NCBI GenBank assembly: GCA_964582545.1
Contig: CAZOSB010000008.1
Location: forward strand, 1-64,000
Direction of reading: 5' to 3'
Source of the DNA: JAVVUJ01 sp964582545
GTDB lineage: Bacteria; Bacillota; Clostridia; Peptostreptococcales; Anaerovoracaceae
DNA length: 64,000 bases
The notes under the pieces: model-generated
The model's database searches: none
What the model saw: only the letters and a program-made list of their open reading frames with translations
Told to the model about the DNA's origin: nothing
Part shown: one piece after another, positions 44,233 to 54,235 of the stretch
How the letters are laid out: each line of letters starts with the position of its first letter
Position numbering within the stretch: the first letter of the stretch is position 1
Made by a program: the position numbers and the translations under genes

Positions 44233-46134
44233 ATGAGAACATTTCCCGATGCTAAAATAATAGATGTAAACCTAACGACTAAAAAAATAGAAATCATTAC
44301 CATGTCCGGTCTGGAGCATCAGCTTTATCCTGGCGGCTCTGCTCTTGGAATGTATTATCTGCTGAAAGAAGTAAAACCCAATATCGATCCCTTGTCGCCG
44401 GAGAACGTTATGATCTTTACCGTGTCACCCTTGGCGGGTTTGGCTGTAAGCGGTTTTAGCCGAATGACTGCTACCACAAAGAGTCCACTTACCAACTGTG
44501 CCGGGGATTCTCAAGTGGGTGGCTCTATTGCTGCCCATTTCAAAGCAAACGGATATGATGCAATCATCGTAAGAGGAAAATCAGAGAAACCCGTTTACCT
44601 TTATGTCAATAAAGATGAAATTAAGCTTTGTGATGCGGAAAATGTATGGGGCAAGGTAACCGGCGATGCGGAAGAACTCATTCGCAAGGAATTGAATAAC
44701 AACAAAGTGGAGATTGCAGTCATAGGTCCGGCAGGTGAAAAGATGGTAAGGTATGCAGCCATTATGCATCAGCTTAACCGTGCATTTGGACGAAACGGTA
44801 TGGGTGCTGTCATGGGATCTAAGAATTTAAAAGCTCTGGTAATTAACCAGAACAAAATGCCCACTCCATACGACAAAGAAAAGTTCAAAGAGTTTATCAT
44901 CCGTGCAAAAGAGGATATCGCAGCCAATGATTCCTGCATGGATATGCTTGTCAACGGAACAAACGGAGGATTGGGAAGCAAGGCCAGAGTAGGATTTTTG
45001 GCCACGAGAAATTGGCAATCCGGTTGGTTTGAGGAATGGGAAGAAATTAGCGGTCCCACCATGGAGCAAAAGATTAAAATAGGCAGTGAGACCTGCTTTG
45101 GTTGTGGGGTAAAGTGTAAGCAAGTAGTGGAAGTGGAAGGAAAAGCGGATCCAAAGTATGGAGGTCCTGAATATGAAACCGTTGCAACTTTAGGCGCCGA
45201 TTGTGGTGTATCAGATATCGAAGCCATCGCCCATGCAAATATGCTGTGTAACATGTATGGATTGGATACTATTTCCTGTGGTGCTACTATAGCCTTTGCA
45301 ATGGAATGCTATGAAAAAGGAATCATCTCAAAAGATATGACAAAAGGTTTGGAATTAAAATTTGGCAACCATGAAACCTTTGGTCAAATTATTACAGATA
45401 TCGCCCATCGAAATGGTGAACTTGGAGATTTATTGGCGGAAGGCAGCTACCGTGCGGCAGAAAAACTAGGAGATCAAGCAAAGGAAATGGCAATCACCTG
45501 CAGGATGCAGGAACTGCCCGCGCATATGCCTCAGCACAAAGCCAGCTTAGGAGTCATCTATGCGGTCAATTCATTCGGTGCCGACCATCAGTCCAGCGAA
45601 CATGATACTTGCATGGCTTATGCGTTGGATAGCAAAGAACGCAGATGGATGTCTCAAGTGGGAGGAAACTTTACTTTGGAGGAAGGAAATTCAAGCACTT
45701 TGAATGACAGCAACGTAATCTTTGCATACAACACCCAAAAATTCTACTCTGCCCTCGATACCCTCAGCGTATGTCAGTTTGTATGGGGACCTACGTGGCA
45801 GTTATATGGACCGGAACAGTTGGTAGAGATTTGCAAAGCTGCTATAGGATGGGATGTATCTCTTTACGAGCTGATGGAAATAGGCGAACGTAGAATCAAC
45901 ATGATGAGATATTTTAACAGCAGAGATGGGTATACAAAAAAAGAGGATACCCTCCCTGAGAGGTTATTTGTTCCTCTGGAAGATGGACCTTCCAAAGGTG
46001 CGCATGTGGATAAGCAAAGGTTTGAAGAGGCAAAGGAATTATATTACCAACTAGCTGGTTGGGATGCAGAAAGCGGTAATCCAACAAAGGCCACTTTAAA
46101 TAAACTATCGCTTGGTTGGTTGTTAAATATTTAA
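44233..46134 (+). CDS. aor: Tungsten-type aldehyde:ferredoxin oxidoreductase
   Basis: A 633-residue member of the AOR family: N-terminal tungstopterin domain (about 1-210), then the [4Fe-4S] ligands C288, C291, C295 (CFGCGVKC) with a fourth Cys near residue 513. It oxidises aldehydes to acids with ferredoxin, or reverses this. It sits in the module 2 operon and is followed by an alcohol dehydrogenase, so an aldehyde intermediate derived from the module 2 substrate or product, or acetate reduction, is implied. AAGGAGAAA precedes the ATG. Confidence 0.9.
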   Translation: MRTFPDAKIIDVNLTTKKIEIITMSGLEHQLYPGGSALGMYYLLKEVKPNIDPLSPENVMIFTVSPLAGLAVSGFSRMTATTKSPLTNCAGDSQVGGSIAAHFKANGYDAIIVRGKSEKPVYLYVNKDEIKLCDAENVWGKVTGDAEELIRKELNNNKVEIAVIGPAGEKMVRYAAIMHQLNRAFGRNGMGAVMGSKNLKALVINQNKMPTPYDKEKFKEFIIRAKEDIAANDSCMDMLVNGTNGGLGSKARVGFLATRNWQSGWFEEWEEISGPTMEQKIKIGSETCFGCGVKCKQVVEVEGKADPKYGGPEYETVATLGADCGVSDIEAIAHANMLCNMYGLDTISCGATIAFAMECYEKGIISKDMTKGLELKFGNHETFGQIITDIAHRNGELGDLLAEGSYRAAEKLGDQAKEMAITCRMQELPAHMPQHKASLGVIYAVNSFGADHQSSEHDTCMAYALDSKERRWMSQVGGNFTLEEGNSSTLNDSNVIFAYNTQKFYSALDTLSVCQFVWGPTWQLYGPEQLVEICKAAIGWDVSLYELMEIGERRINMMRYFNSRDGYTKKEDTLPERLFVPLEDGPSKGAHVDKQRFEEAKELYYQLAGWDAESGNPTKATLNKLSLGWLLNI

Positions 46135-46152
46135 AATTAGGAGGATAAAAAA

Positions 46153-47370
46153 ATGAACTATTATGAACTTTTAAGCAAGGTACCCCAGAATTTAAAGGAC
46201 GTTACAGAATTCAGAACCTCAGGGGTCAAAGCCAAGGGTAAATTGGCTTTGGGGTTTGGGCTGGCAGCTACCATCGGTGATGAAGCGAAGTCCTTTGGAA
46301 TCGGAAAAGCGCTTTTGGTTACAGATAAGGTCATTGTAGATTTGGGACTACATAAAGTATGCACGGATCGATTGGAAGAAAGCGGATTTGAGGTGGATGT
46401 GTACAGTGACGTGGAACCTGAGCCACACATTGAAACGGCTCAATATATCCAAGAGATGGTGAGAAAAAACGGATATACCGTCGTAGTGGGGTTAGGTGGT
46501 GGAAGTGCCATGGATATGGCAAAGGCAGCATCCTTAGCAGCAACAAACCCGAGCGATATTCTCGAATACATGCAAGGAGCGCCCATCAACAGCGAAGGGC
46601 TCCCTCTAATTTTAATGCCTACTACCTCAGGTACGGGAAGTGAAGTAAGCCCCTATATCGTAACAAGCAAAGGGGACAAGAAGCTGTTCATCAGCTCACC
46701 TTCCGCTTTTGCAACCGTTGCACTGGTTGATCCGTTGATGACTGTAACCATGCCGCCTAAAGTAACCGCTGCTACAGGATTTGATGCCATCTCCCACGGT
46801 ATAGAAGGGTATCAAGGGAAACCAAGTCCGTTAACTGAGATGTTTACAGCGAAATGTATTGAATACGTCTTTCAATATTTGGAAAGAGCTTGTAAAGATG
46901 GAGAAGATCTGGAAGCAAGATATTACATGGCATTTGCATCTGTCTTCGGCATGATGTCCTATACACAGGGCGGCGGATTGTACGCGCACAGCATGTCCTA
47001 CATTTTAACCACCCACAATAACGTAGGACACGGATTGGGATGTGGGGTAACATTGCCCTATACATTGATGTTTAATATCGAAGAAATCAAAGGTAAGCTA
47101 GATAAATTTATGAAACTGATCGATCCTAATTTTAACGGAAATCAAGATGAGTCGGCCGTAGAATTTATCCATAGGATGATGAAATTATTAAAAGATTGTG
47201 GATTACCCACCAGCATTCAAGGTGTGGGAGTTACAGAAGAACAATTACCGGTAATCGCTGATGAGCTGATCAATAAATACTATAGAGTGAAGAATCCAAG
47301 GGCTATGGATGCTGAAGAAGCTACGAAATTTGTAGACAGCATGTGGGCCGGCAAACCGGTTGTAATCTAA
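46153..47370 (+). CDS. Iron-containing alcohol dehydrogenase
   Basis: A 405-residue group III (Fe-type) alcohol dehydrogenase. NAD-binding GGGSAMDMAK near residue 116, TSGTGSE near 160, and the metal histidines in AISHGIEGYQG, YAHSMSY and HNNVGHGLG. Last gene of the module 2 operon, 18 bases after aor. Together AOR and ADH can interconvert acid, aldehyde and alcohol, giving the module a route to balance redox. Confidence 0.9.
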   Translation: MNYYELLSKVPQNLKDVTEFRTSGVKAKGKLALGFGLAATIGDEAKSFGIGKALLVTDKVIVDLGLHKVCTDRLEESGFEVDVYSDVEPEPHIETAQYIQEMVRKNGYTVVVGLGGGSAMDMAKAASLAATNPSDILEYMQGAPINSEGLPLILMPTTSGTGSEVSPYIVTSKGDKKLFISSPSAFATVALVDPLMTVTMPPKVTAATGFDAISHGIEGYQGKPSPLTEMFTAKCIEYVFQYLERACKDGEDLEARYYMAFASVFGMMSYTQGGGLYAHSMSYILTTHNNVGHGLGCGVTLPYTLMFNIEEIKGKLDKFMKLIDPNFNGNQDESAVEFIHRMMKLLKDCGLPTSIQGVGVTEEQLPVIADELINKYYRVKNPRAMDAEEATKFVDSMWAGKPVVI

Positions 47371-47421
47371 GTGGCTATCGGCTCCTCCTAACATTAAAAT
47401 ATGGTATTTTAGTGTTTTATC

Positions 47422-47465
47422 TTAAACTTCCGCAAAAAATTCGATTTTTGCGGAAGTTTATTTTA
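47422..47465. terminator. Bidirectional terminator
   Basis: TAAACTTCCGCAAAAA and TTTTTGCGGAAGTTTA form a 16-bp stem with a short loop (TTCGA), followed by TTTTA. It ends both the module 2 operon and the convergent activator gene. Confidence 0.88.
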
Positions 47466-47498
47466 TAGTAAATTATTATTTTGACATTTCCACTTTTG

Positions 47499-47542
47499 TT
47501 ATTTTTGTATACCCAAGTCGTTATTTTTGTATACCCAAGTCG
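47499..47542. repeat. 22-bp tandem duplication at the activator 3' end
   Basis: TTATTTTTGTATACCCAAGT and two further bases occur twice, directly adjacent (47499-47520 and 47521-47542). The right copy encodes the last seven residues and stop of the activator; the left copy lies just past the stop. Confidence 0.85.
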
Positions 47543-48522
47543 TTAATTTTATTAAATAATTGTCGGTTGCTAATCTTCAGCTGCCTGGATGCTTCGGCAA
47601 CGTTTCCCCCAACCTGAGATAGGACCCATTCCAGATACTCCTTTTCCGCATTTCTTTTAAATTCCTGATAGGGGATAATCTTTTCATAGTGGGGAGAAGT
47701 GATAATGGGAGCTCCGCCGCTGTTTAATCTTCGAAAGGAGAACATGATAGGGAGTCCATCCTCTGTGATGACTCCGTCTTCGGACAGGATGACCATTCTG
47801 TCGATGATGTTTTTTAATTCGCGGATGTTACCGGGATAATCGTAACTATGTAAAAAATTTATTACTGCCGGTTCTATCTTTCTTATATCTTTTTGATTTT
47901 CCTTTGAGGATTGAGTTAAAAAATAATCAATCAAATCGGATAGGTCCTCGGGTCGTTCTCTAAGGGGAGGAACGTTAATTACAATAGTGCTGATTCGATA
48001 AAAGAAATCCTCGCGAAAAGTCGCGTTGTAGACGCTGGATTTTAAATTTTGATGAGTGGCAGAAATCAATCGAAAATCAATTTTATGCGAGGTATTTGAT
48101 CCAATTCGTTCAATTTGTTTTGTTTCTATAGAGCGCAAAAGCTTCACCTGTGTCTGCAAGTGCATATCCCCGATTTCATCTAAGAAGAGCGTGCCCTTGT
48201 GTGCAATTTCAAATTTTCCACGTTTGGAGTAAGAGGCGCCTGTAAAAGAGCCCTGCTCATGACCAAAAAGTTCAGATTCCAATAGACTCTCTGTGAAAGA
48301 GCTGCAATTAACAGCTACAAAATCGTAAAGGCTTCTCTGGCTGTTTGCGTGGATATACTTGGCTAGTATTTCTTTACCCGCACCGGATTCCCCGGATAAG
48401 AGAATATTCGCATTGGAAGATGCCACCTTTGAACAGAAATCTAAGGTTTTTTGAAATAACTTATTTTTTGTTTTTAGATAATAAGATTCGATCAACTGTG
48501 TTTTTGTTATTGTTTCTCCCAT
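47521..48522 (-). CDS. Sensorless sigma-54 activator of module 3
   Basis: A 333-residue AAA+ activator lacking an N-terminal regulatory domain (PspF-like architecture). Walker A GESGAGKE near residue 44, the loop GSFTGA near 96, Walker B LFLDEIGD near 118, and a Fis-type HTH at the C terminus (NVAEASRQLKISNRQLFNKI). It is divergent from the module 3 operon with a sigma-54 promoter in the intergenic region, so it is the probable local activator. How it is controlled is not evident; a separate anti-activator or level of expression is possible. Confidence 0.85.
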   Translation of the reverse strand: MGETITKTQLIESYYLKTKNKLFQKTLDFCSKVASSNANILLSGESGAGKEILAKYIHANSQRSLYDFVAVNCSSFTESLLESELFGHEQGSFTGASYSKRGKFEIAHKGTLFLDEIGDMHLQTQVKLLRSIETKQIERIGSNTSHKIDFRLISATHQNLKSSVYNATFREDFFYRISTIVINVPPLRERPEDLSDLIDYFLTQSSKENQKDIRKIEPAVINFLHSYDYPGNIRELKNIIDRMVILSEDGVITEDGLPIMFSFRRLNSGGAPIITSPHYEKIIPYQEFKRNAEKEYLEWVLSQVGGNVAEASRQLKISNRQLFNKINDLGIQK

Positions 48523-48765
48523 AATATAACCTCATATCACATGGATTAATAGATATGTCGCTTTAGTTAAGATTAAAAATCATTCTTATCTCCATTATAG
48601 TGAAAAAAATTGCACTGTCAAGCATTAATATTCTCGAAATTTATAAAATCGCGAGATGGGATTGTGAATTAATTATCAGTACACCAAAAAAACAATGGTC
48701 ATAATACTCTGAAAAAACATTATTTTATTTTTGAATTATTATCATTTGTTTTTTCTATAATAAGA

Positions 48766-48781
48766 TGGCATAACTATTGCA
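48766..48781 (+). promoter_or_regulatory. Sigma-54 promoter of module 3
   Basis: TGGCATAACTATTGCA, correctly spaced, 61 bases before the grdE start. The intergenic stretch 48523-48841 otherwise shows A/T-rich sequence and an imperfect palindrome around AAGATTAAAAATCATTCTT, but not the AATCA-N4-TGATT site of module 2. Confidence 0.85.
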
Positions 48782-48841
48782 TTAATCGATGATATCAAAA
48801 TATTTTATAGCTTTTAAAGAACTTGATAGGAGGGAAAGATT

Positions 48842-50128
48842 TTGAAACTGGAGTTAGGAAAGATAAACATTACAGATGTTCAATTTTCAGATAAGACATC
48901 TGTGGAAAAAGGGATTCTTTATATCGATAAAGAAGAGATTGAAAAGCTGGTTTTAGAGGATGACAGGATTGTCAGTGCCAAAGTGGAAATTGCAAAACCT
49001 GGAGAATCCGTGAGAATCACACCTGTAAAAGATGTGATTGAACCCAGAGTAAAGGTGTCTGGTGGCGGCGGAATCTTCCCAGGAGTCATGAACAAGGTAA
49101 AGGAAGTAGGTCAGGGCAGAACTCACGCCTTGGTAGGCTGTACTGTAATGACCGTGGGAAAAATTGTGGGATTCCAAGAAGGTCTTGTGGATATGTCAGG
49201 ACCCATCGCAAAATACTGCCCTTTTTCTGAAACGTTGAACATTTGTGTGGTAATTGAGCCGGTAGAGGGGATTGAAACCCACGCATATGAGAATGCAGGA
49301 AGAATGGCAGGGCTAAAGGTAGCTACTTACATAGGGGAAGCGGGCAGAAACATTGAGCCTGATGAAATTGAAGTATTTGAAACAAAACCATTGTTAGAGC
49401 AGATCAAGGAATATCCAGATCTTCCGAAGGTTGGATACTTACACATGCTGCAATCTCAAGGGTTATTGCATGATACCTATTACTATGGAGTAGACGCAAA
49501 ACAAATTGTACCAACAATCATGTATCCAACGGAGATCTTTGATGGGGCCATTACCAGTGGAAATTGCGTAGCGCCCTGTGATAAGGTAACCACGTATCAT
49601 CATCTTCACAATCCGGTTATTGAGGACTTATATAAATTCCACGGAAAGGAAATTAACTTTGTGGGCGTTATCCTCACCAACGAAAATGTATTTTTGGCTG
49701 ATAAAGAACGATGCTCCGATATGGTAGCCAAGCTTGCGGAATATATGGGATTGGATGGAATCATCATTACTGAAGAGGGATACGGAAATCCAGATACAGA
49801 TTTAATGATGAACTGTAAGAAAGTTTCTCAAAAAGGCATCAAGGTTGTACTGATTACTGACGAATTTCCCGGAAAAGACGGAAAGTCACTTTCTCTGGCA
49901 GATGCTTGCGAAGAAGCGGATGCCCTGGTATCCTGTGGTCAAGGAAACTTTGTGGAGCATTTTCCACCAATGGACAAAGTCATCGGAATGTTGGATTATG
50001 TGGAGATGCAAATCGGTGGCTTTGAAGGAAGTTTAAAACCGGACGGCAGCATAGATGCAGAGCTTCAAATTATTATTGCATCTACCATCGCTAACGGATT
50101 CAATAAGTTGGCCGCCAGAGGATATTGA
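48842..50128 (+). CDS. GrdE-type proprotein (module 3)
   Basis: A 428-residue component B precursor close in sequence to module 1: MKLELGKINITDVQFS, the cleavage site SGNC at Cys242, HLHNPV and EEGYGNPDTDL. It should yield a pyruvoyl-bearing substrate subunit. Start is TTG at 48842, supported by GGAGGGA and by agreement with the MKLEL start of module 1. Glycine, sarcosine or betaine could be the substrate; the adjacent YkvI-type transporter and the shared core downstream do not decide it. Confidence 0.9.
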   Translation: MKLELGKINITDVQFSDKTSVEKGILYIDKEEIEKLVLEDDRIVSAKVEIAKPGESVRITPVKDVIEPRVKVSGGGGIFPGVMNKVKEVGQGRTHALVGCTVMTVGKIVGFQEGLVDMSGPIAKYCPFSETLNICVVIEPVEGIETHAYENAGRMAGLKVATYIGEAGRNIEPDEIEVFETKPLLEQIKEYPDLPKVGYLHMLQSQGLLHDTYYYGVDAKQIVPTIMYPTEIFDGAITSGNCVAPCDKVTTYHHLHNPVIEDLYKFHGKEINFVGVILTNENVFLADKERCSDMVAKLAEYMGLDGIIITEEGYGNPDTDLMMNCKKVSQKGIKVVLITDEFPGKDGKSLSLADACEEADALVSCGQGNFVEHFPPMDKVIGMLDYVEMQIGGFEGSLKPDGSIDAELQIIIASTIANGFNKLAARGY

Positions 50129-50144
50129 TAAGGAGGATAAATCA

Positions 50145-51452
50145 ATGGGAAAAATAAAGGTAGTACATTACATAAACAACTTTTTTGCCGGAATTGGAGG
50201 AGAAGAAAAAGCAGACATTACTCCGGAAATCCGTCAAGGAGTGGTAGGACCTGGGGCGGCATTGCAGACAGCTTTGGGGGATGACTTTGAAGTTGTGGCT
50301 ACTGCTATCTGCGGGGACAGTTATTTTGGAGAAAACCTGGCATCCGCCCAAGAAAGCTTATTGGAGATGATTCAACGTTATCAGCCTGACGTATTTGTAG
50401 CGGGTCCTGCTTTTAATGCCGGACGCTATGGTGTAGCTTGTGGAAGTATTGCAAAGGCTGTGGAAGAAAAATTAGGAATCCCTGCAGTGACGGGAATGTA
50501 CATTGAAAATCCCGGCGCCGATATGTATAAAAAAGATTTATACATAATCAGCACGGCGGATTCTGCGGCGGACATGAGAAATGCCATGCCTAAAATCGCA
50601 CAAATTGTTAACAAATTGGCTAAGGGTGAGACTGTGGGTTCTCCTGCAGAAGAAGGGTATATCGAACGAGGAATTCGTGTGAATTATTTCGCGGAGGAAA
50701 GAGGCTCCATGCGAGGTATAAAAATGCTCATCAAAAAAATGGCTGGAGAGTCGTTTGATACGGAATACGCCATGCCCACTTTCGATAGAGTACCACCGAA
50801 TCCTGCAGTAAAGGATATTAAGAAGTGCAAAGTAGCCGTGGTGACTTCAGGGGGAATCGTACCTCAAGGGAATCCTGATCGAATAGAATCCTCCAGTGCT
50901 TCCAAATATGGAAAATATAGCATAGAAGGCATGGATTCCATGAGTGCAAAGGATTTTATGACCGTTCACGGTGGATATGATCGAGCTTTTGTTACTGAAA
51001 ATCCAAACTTGGTCATTCCGCTAGATGCCCTTCGTGAACTGGAAAAGGCTGGAGAGATCGGTGAACTGGTCAATTACTTTTACAGTACCACAGGAACAGG
51101 GACCTCCACCGGTAACTCCAAGCAATTTGGAGAAGATTTTGCGCCCAAGCTGCTAGCCGAAGGAGTGGATGCCGTTGTTTTGGTTTCTACCTGAGGAACT
51201 TGTACACGTTGCGGTGCAACGATGGTCAAAGAAATTGAAAGAGTGGGCATTCCTGTGGTACACGTGTGTACAGTAGTGCCTATCTCCTTAACAATCGGCG
51301 CGAACCGAATTGTTCCCGCCATTGGAATTCCTTACCCTCTGGGAGATCCCACCAAGGGTGAAGAGGAAAGTTACAAGATTAGGATGCAATTGGTGAAAAA
51401 AGCATTGAAAGCACTTGAAACAGAGGTAGATGGTCAAACAGTCTTTGAATAA
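50145..51452 (+). CDS. GrdB-type selenoprotein, Sec350 (module 3)
   Basis: A 435-residue selenoprotein partner of the module 3 GrdE-type subunit. The in-frame TGA at 51192-51194 is Sec350 in U-G-T-C-T-R-C, followed by the same SECIS stem as the other copies. C-terminal HVCTVVPISLTIGANR matches module 1. AAGGAGG precedes the ATG at 50145. It is one of three substrate-specific copies. Named only to family level because GrdB, GrdF and GrdH (glycine, sarcosine, betaine) are not separable here by eye. Confidence 0.92.
51195..51221 (+). promoter_or_regulatory. SECIS element in module 3 grdB-type gene
   Basis: Hairpin CGTTGC GGT GCAACG at 51207-51221 just after the UGA. Confidence 0.75.
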
Positions 51453-51531
51453 ATCATAGGGAAGAAGGAGTTCTGCTTTACCATATAGCAGGGCTCCGCT
51501 TTGCCGTTCGTTTGAGAAAGGAAGGATCTGT

Positions 51532-52638
51532 ATGGAAAACAATACTGTAAAATGGGGCAATGTGATTAAATTTGCAGGTGCCTTTATCGCATTTCTAATC
51601 GGTGCCGGTTTTGCCACCGGACAAGAGATTTTACAATACTTTACATCTTATGGATATCAAGGATTTTTAACCGCGGCGGTTGTGTTAATCGCTTTTGTAT
51701 ACGTGGGAATCGAATTTATTACTACTGGATACAGAGAAAAATTTCATAAAGGAAGTGAGATATTTCAATATTATTGTGGCAAGCCCATCGGAATGTTTTA
51801 TGATTACTTTACCATTGCTTTTGTATTTATGTCTTATGTGGTTATGATTGCGGGAGCCGGAGCCACATTCCATCAACATTATGGTCTGCCAACTTACGTG
51901 GGGGGCATTGCCATGATGCTTTTGGCTTCTGTTACGGTTATGCTTGGATTGAGCAATATTGTTAACGTCATTGGAAGGATCGGACCTTTGATCGTGCTTA
52001 TTGCTTTAGGATTAGGCTTTTCCGCCATAGTCATGAATCCGTCAGGGATTTCAGAGGGTGCCCAGTTGATTCAGACGAATGGGATAGAGCTGAAAAAAGC
52101 TGGATCCAATTGGTTTATGTCCGCCAGTTCCTACGTGGGATTTTGTATGTTGTGGTTAGCGGCCTTCTTGGCGGCTATGGGAACAAAGGCCAACAGTGAA
52201 AAAGAAGCCAGCATGGGTTCTATCGGCGGAGCCGTAGGATTTGTAGCCGGTTGTGTAATCTTGATGTTAGGTCTCATGGCGTACCTGCAAGAAGTAGCGG
52301 GAACTCAGATTCCATCCCTGATTTTGGCTGAAAAAATCAGCCCGGCTATAGCTACCGTCTTTTCCGTAATCATCATCGCCGGTATCTATTCCACTGCGGT
52401 GCCGCTATTATGGCAAGCCTCTTCAAGATTTACAGAAGAAGGCACCACCAAGTTTAAAGGCGTAACCGCTATTTTGGGAGCGATCGGTTGCTTTATCGGT
52501 TTGGCTTTGCCATTTAATAGCCTTGTAAATATTATTTATGTCATCAATGGATATGTGGGAATTCTGTTAATATTTTTCATGCTATATAAGACGATTAAAA
52601 GGGTTACTTCAAAAAAAGATGATGGAAAAAGCGCATAA
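51532..52638 (+). CDS. YkvI-like membrane transporter
   Basis: A 368-residue protein with about ten helices, beginning GNVIKFAGAFIAFLIGAGFATGQEILQYF, a glycine-rich unwound helix 1 typical of the APC/LeuT superfamily and of the YkvI group. It follows the module 3 reductase by 80 bases and is probably co-transcribed. Inference: uptake of the module 3 substrate (glycine or an N-methylated glycine). No terminator is seen between it and trxB, but a separate promoter lies upstream of trxB. Confidence 0.82.
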   Translation: MENNTVKWGNVIKFAGAFIAFLIGAGFATGQEILQYFTSYGYQGFLTAAVVLIAFVYVGIEFITTGYREKFHKGSEIFQYYCGKPIGMFYDYFTIAFVFMSYVVMIAGAGATFHQHYGLPTYVGGIAMMLLASVTVMLGLSNIVNVIGRIGPLIVLIALGLGFSAIVMNPSGISEGAQLIQTNGIELKKAGSNWFMSASSYVGFCMLWLAAFLAAMGTKANSEKEASMGSIGGAVGFVAGCVILMLGLMAYLQEVAGTQIPSLILAEKISPAIATVFSVIIIAGIYSTAVPLLWQASSRFTEEGTTKFKGVTAILGAIGCFIGLALPFNSLVNIIYVINGYVGILLIFFMLYKTIKRVTSKKDDGKSA

Positions 52639-52732
52639 AAATTTTCCGAAAAATAGCTTGTCTAAATTAGTTGCATAAAATAAAAAAAACCTTCAAAAAT
52701 CAAAGAAAAGTGTAGTAGTTACCCGTGAATTG

Positions 52733-52741
52733 TGTTATAAT
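52733..52741 (+). promoter_or_regulatory. Extended -10 promoter of the core operon
   Basis: TGTTATAAT is a perfect extended -10 (TGNTATAAT). The -35 is poor. It would start transcription about 95 bases before trxB. Confidence 0.5.
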
Positions 52742-52841
52742 AAATTCCAAGTTAAAGTAATCAACAATACTGTTAGATAATTAAGATTTTTTAAGTAAAA
52801 AAACGGTTGATTTAGCAAATTTGAATGGAGGAATTCAACCC

Positions 52842-53774
52842 ATGAGCAAGGTTTATGATGTAATCATCCTTGGAGCAGGTCCGGCAGGCTTAAGTGCAGC
52901 GTTATATGCCGGTAGAGCCAGACTTTCCACCTTAGTTATTGAGAAAGGGCAGGATGGAGGACAGATTACCCAGACATCAGAAATTGAAAATTATCCGGGG
53001 TCACTGGAAGAGGAGTCCGGCCCCACCCTTATTGATAGAATGTCGGCCCAAGTGAAAAAATTTGGAGCTGAACGTGTGATGGACACCATCACCGGAGTTG
53101 AGTTAGAGGGAGAGATTAAAACCATAACCTGTATCAACGGAAAATACCAGAGCAAGACGGTGATTATCGCAACAGGTGCATCGCCCATGTTGATCGGTTG
53201 CCCCGGCGAAAAAGAATTTACAGGAAAGGGTGTTTCCTATTGTGCGACCTGCGATGCCGCTTTTTTTGAGGACTTTGAGGTTTATGTAGTAGGTGGGGGA
53301 GACTCTGCCGTGGAGGAAGCTCTTTACTTGACTAAGTTCGCTAGGAAGGTGACCATCATTCACAGAAGAGATCAACTTCGTGCGGCTAAGTCCATCCAAG
53401 AAAAGGCTTTTTCAAATCCTAAAGTGGAATTCCTGTGGGACTCTGTGGTTAAGGAACTAAAGGGTGACGGAATCTTAGAATCCATGGTCATAGAAAATGT
53501 TAAAACAAAAGAACTGACCGAAATATTGGCGGATGAAGAAGACGGAACATTTGGCGTATTTGTTTTCATAGGGTTCAAACCATTGACAGAGCTGTTTGAA
53601 GGCAAGGTGAACATGGAGAATGGATACATTCCCACGGATGACAACATGAAGACCAATGTTCCCGGTGTATTTGCAGCAGGGGACTTAAGGGTGAAAAGCC
53701 TTCGTCAAGTGGTAACTGCGGCAGCAGATGGCGCTATTGCTGCGGTTCAAGCGGAAAAATATTTGGAAGAATAA
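52842..53774 (+). CDS. trxB: Thioredoxin reductase of the glycine reductase system
   Basis: A 310-residue NADPH-dependent flavoprotein: FAD fold [20 protein letters not shown] at the N terminus, redox-active CATC ([10 protein letters not shown]) near residue 135, second nucleotide fold [12 protein letters not shown] near 150. Passes electrons to TrxA and then to the selenoprotein reductases. First gene of the shared core. GGAGGAA precedes the ATG at 52842; a longer upstream reading is not supported. Confidence 0.94.
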   Translation: MSKVYDVIILGAGPAGLSAALYAGRARLSTLVIEKGQDGGQITQTSEIENYPGSLEEESGPTLIDRMSAQVKKFGAERVMDTITGVELEGEIKTITCINGKYQSKTVIIATGASPMLIGCPGEKEFTGKGVSYCATCDAAFFEDFEVYVVGGGDSAVEEALYLTKFARKVTIIHRRDQLRAAKSIQEKAFSNPKVEFLWDSVVKELKGDGILESMVIENVKTKELTEILADEEDGTFGVFVFIGFKPLTELFEGKVNMENGYIPTDDNMKTNVPGVFAAGDLRVKSLRQVVTAAADGAIAAVQAEKYLEE

Positions 53775-53802
53775 GATAACGATTAGATTGAGGAGGGTTA
53801 TT

Positions 53803-54120
53803 ATGATTTTATGTGATAAGGAAACTTTTGAACCAGAAGTTTTGCAAGCGGAAGGTTATGTGCTGGTTGACTTTTTTGGAGACGGTTGCGTACCATGTGC
53901 TGCATTAATGCCTTATGTGGAAGAGCTAGAGAAAAAGTATGGCGATAAAATTAAATTTTGTAAGCTAAACACTTCTGCTGCCAGAAGACTTGCTATTAGC
54001 CAGAAGATTATGGGATTACCGGTAATCGCTGTCTATAAAGATGGAGCAAAGATTGAAGAATTGGTCAAGGATGATGCAACATCACAAAATATTGAGACCA
54101 TGATCCAAAAGTATATATAA
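53803..54120 (+). CDS. trxA: Thioredoxin with GCVPC active site
   Basis: A 105-residue thioredoxin. The active site reads GCVPC in place of the usual WCGPC, typical of thioredoxins coupled to glycine reductase. It would reduce the selenosulfide of protein A. The ATG at 53803 follows GAGGAGGG. Lies 28 bases after trxB and 115 bases before grdA. Confidence 0.93.
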   Translation: MILCDKETFEPEVLQAEGYVLVDFFGDGCVPCAALMPYVEELEKKYGDKIKFCKLNTSAARRLAISQKIMGLPVIAVYKDGAKIEELVKDDATSQNIETMIQKYI

Positions 54121-54235
54121 ATTAAATGCAAATTATCAGTGATGTTTCTACGTGGCAATAATGCGATTGAAATGTTCTGTCTTTAATTTGCATAAAAATT
54201 TTATATAGTATTAAATATTACGAAGGAGGAATTAT

